A program made the position numbers and the translations under genes. This document shows, in pieces, positions 13,813-16,156 of a stretch of DNA of 16,156 nt (positions are counted from its first letter, which is position 1; the number at the start of each line of letters is the position of its first letter). The notes under the pieces were generated by a model. It did no database searches and was not told where the DNA came from. It saw only the letters and a program-made list of their open reading frames with translations. This stretch comes from Betaproteobacteria bacterium UBA2293 (lineage in GTDB: Bacteria; Pseudomonadota; Gammaproteobacteria; Burkholderiales; Rhodocyclaceae), in contig DDWF01000175.1 in assembly GCA_002345845.1 (NCBI GenBank), forward strand, positions 1-16,156, given 5' to 3'.

Positions 13813-14103
13813 ATGCTGGTCATCGTCTGCTACGACGTTAACACCGAAACCCGCGAAGGCCGCCGACGCCTCCGGCGCGTTGCCAAACTCTGCGAAAGCG
13901 TCGGCCAGCGGGTGCAGAAATCGGTCTTCGAATGTCTGGTAGACCGCGCCCGCTTCGAGGCGCTGGAACGCGACCTGGTTGCCGAGATCAAGGACGGAGA
14001 AGACAACCTGCGCTTCTACCGCATCGCTGAACTCAAAGGCTACGAAGTCCGCGAACACGGCTGTTTTCGCACCACCGACTTCGACGCGCCGCTCATCCTG
14101 TGA
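13813..14103 (+). CDS. cas2: Cas2, structural subunit of the spacer integrase
   Basis: A 96-residue ferredoxin-fold protein that forms the central dimer of the Cas1-Cas2 complex. The first strand [12 protein letters not shown] carries the conserved Asp8. The middle ([24 protein letters not shown]) and the C-terminal strand with LRFYRI match type I-C Cas2. The start is two bases after the cas1 stop and the length is typical. It is the last cas gene before the leader and array. Confidence 0.96.
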   Translation: MLVIVCYDVNTETREGRRRLRRVAKLCESVGQRVQKSVFECLVDRARFEALERDLVAEIKDGEDNLRFYRIAELKGYEVREHGCFRTTDFDAPLIL

Positions 14104-14105
14104 GC

Positions 14106-14241
14106 TTGCGCGAACCTCAAGTGCACATGAATTCCCCGGTAGGTTCGCGCGCTGCGCTGTTGCCTGATTTGATGCGGCTTTCCAGGGGAAGCGCTGTTCG
14201 CGTAAGATGATTTTTGCTCAGGAGTAAAGAGGTTCGCGCAA
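14106..14241. repeat. Three copies of AGGTTCGCGC in the leader, one inverted
   Basis: The motif is inverted at 14108-14117 (GCGCGAACCT) and direct at 14141-14150 and 14230-14239. The outer two agree over 13 bp, TTGCGCGAACCTC at 14106-14118 against GAGGTTCGCGCAA at 14229-14241. The first two could also form a 10-bp hairpin with a 23-nt loop just after cas2. No T-run follows, so simple termination is unlikely. Binding of an architectural or adaptation protein is a reasonable guess. Confidence 0.7.
14179..14208 (+). promoter_or_regulatory. Candidate array promoter in the leader
   Basis: TTTCCA (14179-14184) and TAAGAT (14203-14208) are separated by 18 bp and point into the array. The -35 is poor and the -10 is fair. 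The third GGTTCGCGC copy lies about 20 bp downstream, between the expected transcript start and repeat 1. This is the best sigma-70-like pair I see in the leader, but it is weak. Confidence 0.3.
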
Positions 14242-14285
14242 TGCGGGCTTTTTGTTCTGACGCTTCCGGTAGTTACGGGAGATGA

Positions 14286-16156
14286 GCATCGCCTCCCGGA
14301 AACGGGAGGCGTGGATTGAAACAACTGGCTGCCGGACAAGATTCGCGAGATGGCCGGGCATCGCCTCCCGGAAACGGGAGGCGTGGATTGAAACCTAGAT
14401 GCCTTCGCGGAGTGGCTGCAAGGGCCAAGCATCGCCTCCCGGAAACGGGAGGCGTGGATTGAAACGTCAATTTCCGCCGCCGGCACTCGCGTGTACTTGG
14501 GCATCGCCTCCCGGAAACGGGAGGCGTGGATTGAAACCGCGAAGAGTTCGACGGCATCAAGATCGGATCAGGCATCGCCTCCCGGAAACGGGAGGCGTGG
14601 ATTGAAACCTGCGACAGTGACGGCAGGCCGAAGTCCAGGCTGAGCATCGCCTCCCGGAAACGGGAGGCGTGGATTGAAACTTGTCTCCCGGCCAGAAGCT
14701 GACCCACTGATCGAGCATCGCCTCCCGGAAACGGGAGGCGTGGATTGAAACCATGCCAATCCCACCCATTCCACCCGGCCCGGCCGGCATCGCCTCCCGG
14801 AAACGGGAGGCGTGGATTGAAACAACAACATCCCGGCGTCGATCCGGGTTCCGCTGTTGCATCGCCTCCCGGAAACGGGAGGCGTGGATTGAAACGAGTA
14901 CCCGCAACGCGACAAGCCGTTTGCCGAGGGCATCGCCTCCCGGAAACGGGAGGCGTGGATTGAAACCTGCATGCTCTGCGGCGGGTGTTTCCAGTTTCGG
15001 GTGCATCGCCTCCCGGAAACGGGAGGCGTGGATTGAAACCTTATCGAAATGCCAGAGTTCGCCGACTTTCGGCGCATCGCCTCCCGGAAACGGGAGGCGT
15101 GGATTGAAACGACAAATAAAGAACAGGCCGACGATATAAAGCGAGCATCGCCTCCCGGAAACGGGAGGCGTGGATTGAAACATATTCCGTCGCTGCGCCC
15201 TTGTCGATCCGCACCAGGGCATCGCCTCCCGGAAACGGGAGGCGTGGATTGAAACGGGCCGGAACAGCGGCTCGCCGGCCTGCTGGAACGCATCGCCTCC
15301 CGGAAACGGGAGGCGTGGATTGAAACTTCTCGGCAGCGGCGATTGCCTCGGCGTAAGTCGCGCATCGCCTCCCGGAAACGGGAGGCGTGGATTGAAACAA
15401 CCGGGCCCGTGAATATGCCCGCGAGTCGCTGCAGCATCGCCTCCCGGAAACGGGAGGCGTGGATTGAAACACCTTCGACTCAGGCGTCGACAGCGCGCCC
15501 GCCATCGCATCGCCTCCCGGAAACGGGAGGCGTGGATTGAAACAATCCTCTGGCATGCAAGTCGCTGCCGCCGGCGGCGCATCGCCTCCCGGAAACGGGA
15601 GGCGTGGATTGAAACTGATAGACCTGTGACATCGTTCGACCAAGGGCCAGGCATCGCCTCCCGGAAACGGGAGGCGTGGATTGAAACGTTGATGGTCATC
15701 CAGCCCTGACTGCCAGGGCCGCGCATCGCCTCCCGGAAACGGGATGAGTTGGTAGCGGGCCATGGGGCTGCAGGGCATCGCCTCCCGGAAACGGGAGGCG
15801 TGGATTGAAACTCATCGTCATGGATAATATTCGCGCCCGTTACGGCATCGCCTCCCGGAAACGGGAGGCGTGGATTGAAACACGAGCGAGACGAGGGCGG
15901 CGGCCGCCGCCGTGGCGCATCGCCTCCCGGAAACGGGAGGCGTGGATTGAAACCAATGGCACGTAAAACCATGCGCGAACTGTCGCGCCTGCATCGCCTC
16001 CCGGAAACGGGAGGCGTGGATTGAAACCACTCGATCAGATGACCGCCCAGCGTGCCGCCGTGGCATCGCCTCCCGGAAACGGGAGGCGTGGATTGAAACT
16101 TCGACCAGCTCGGCGATGCGTTTCTTGCTGTCGGGCATCGCCTCCCGGAAACGGGA
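14286..16156 (+). CRISPR. Type I-C CRISPR array, 27 repeats, continuing past the window
   Basis: The 37-bp repeat has four parts: GCAT, a 9-bp stem arm CGCCTCCCG, a GAAA loop and the matching arm CGGGAGGCG, and an 11-nt end TGGATTGAAAC. Repeats start at 14286, 14358, 14429, 14501, 14572, 14644, 14715, 14787, 14859, 14930, 15003, 15074, 15145, 15219, 15290, 15362, 15434, 15507, 15579, 15651, 15723, 15775, 15845, 15917, 15991, 16063 and 16135. All full copies read as identical. Number 21 is truncated and number 27 is cut by the window edge after 22 bases. Intact spacers are 33-37 nt, mostly 34-35, and none is repeated. Cas5c cleavage at the hairpin base would leave the 11-nt end as crRNA 5' handle, as known for type I-C. 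The identical repeats suggest an active array. Confidence 0.99.
15723..15774 (+). repeat. Truncated repeat 21 fused to a shortened spacer
   Basis: Only the first 22 bases of the repeat remain (15723-15744), followed directly by 30 bases of non-repeat sequence up to repeat 22 at 15775. The unit is 52 bp instead of about 72, so about 20 bp are missing: the last 15 bases of the repeat and probably about 5 of the spacer. The stem keeps only 5 of 9 pairs and the handle is lost, so processing here should fail. Confidence 0.9.

Larger units (their letters stand above)
14104..14285 (+). promoter_or_regulatory. CRISPR leader
   Basis: The 182 bp between cas2 and the first repeat hold no gene and end directly at repeat 1. 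The leader should carry the array promoter and the Cas1-Cas2 docking signals. Its orientation is set by the repeat end ATTGAAAC pointing away from it and by the adjacent cas genes. It contains three copies of an AGGTTCGCGC motif, listed separately. Confidence 0.85.

Noticed and set aside
14557..15972. Long open frames on both strands through the array, including a 471-codon minus-strand frame with repeated SIHASRFREAM segments
   Set aside because: These are translations of the CRISPR repeats; the periodic peptide simply reflects the 37-bp repeat.

Overview
This is high-GC, gene-dense DNA from a Gram-negative bacterium. The diheme c4-type cytochrome, the AroG-type DAHP synthase and the PilJ-domain periplasmic protein suggest a betaproteobacterium, perhaps a Rhodocyclales relative (inference; no ribosomal marker is present). 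The main content is a complete type I-C CRISPR-Cas locus with 27 repeats of an array that runs off the right end.

Layout. (1) 1-2792, housekeeping: the tail of an unknown gene, an exported diheme cytochrome c, an exported protein with two PilJ-type motifs, and DAHP synthase. (2) 2793-4576, a lower-GC accessory stretch: a HEPN-like remnant, an M23 peptidase without a signal peptide that is translationally coupled to an exported cysteine-containing partner (an arrangement like an effector-immunity pair), a 26-codon membrane mini-ORF, and several dyads. (3) 4577-11527, a WYL-domain regulator overlapping cas3, then an AT-richer insert with a candidate small membrane protein, then cas5c, cas8c (with an internal cas11c start) and cas7c joined by ATGA overlaps. 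(4) 11536-12068, a ParE-like toxin and its antitoxin on the minus strand, wedged between the interference and adaptation genes. (5) 12142-14103, cas4, cas1 and cas2. (6) 14104-14285, the leader, with three copies of a GGTTCGCGC motif. (7) 14286-16156, the CRISPR array: 25 intact identical 37-bp repeats, one internally truncated repeat, and one cut by the window end.

How it works together. Cas4-Cas1-Cas2 acquire spacers at the leader end. The array is read left to right, and Cas5c should cut each repeat at the base of its GAAA-capped hairpin, leaving an 11-nt 5' handle. Cas5c, Cas8c, Cas7c and Cas11c form Cascade, and Cas3 degrades the target. The WYL protein is the obvious candidate regulator. 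The antisense toxin-antitoxin pair could act as an addiction module for the locus. The type I-C system itself is well known. The less ordinary points are the intercalated toxin-antitoxin pair, the small membrane ORF, the hairpin ahead of cas4 that resembles the repeat, the leader motif trio, the fused repeat-spacer unit, and the M23 gene pair.
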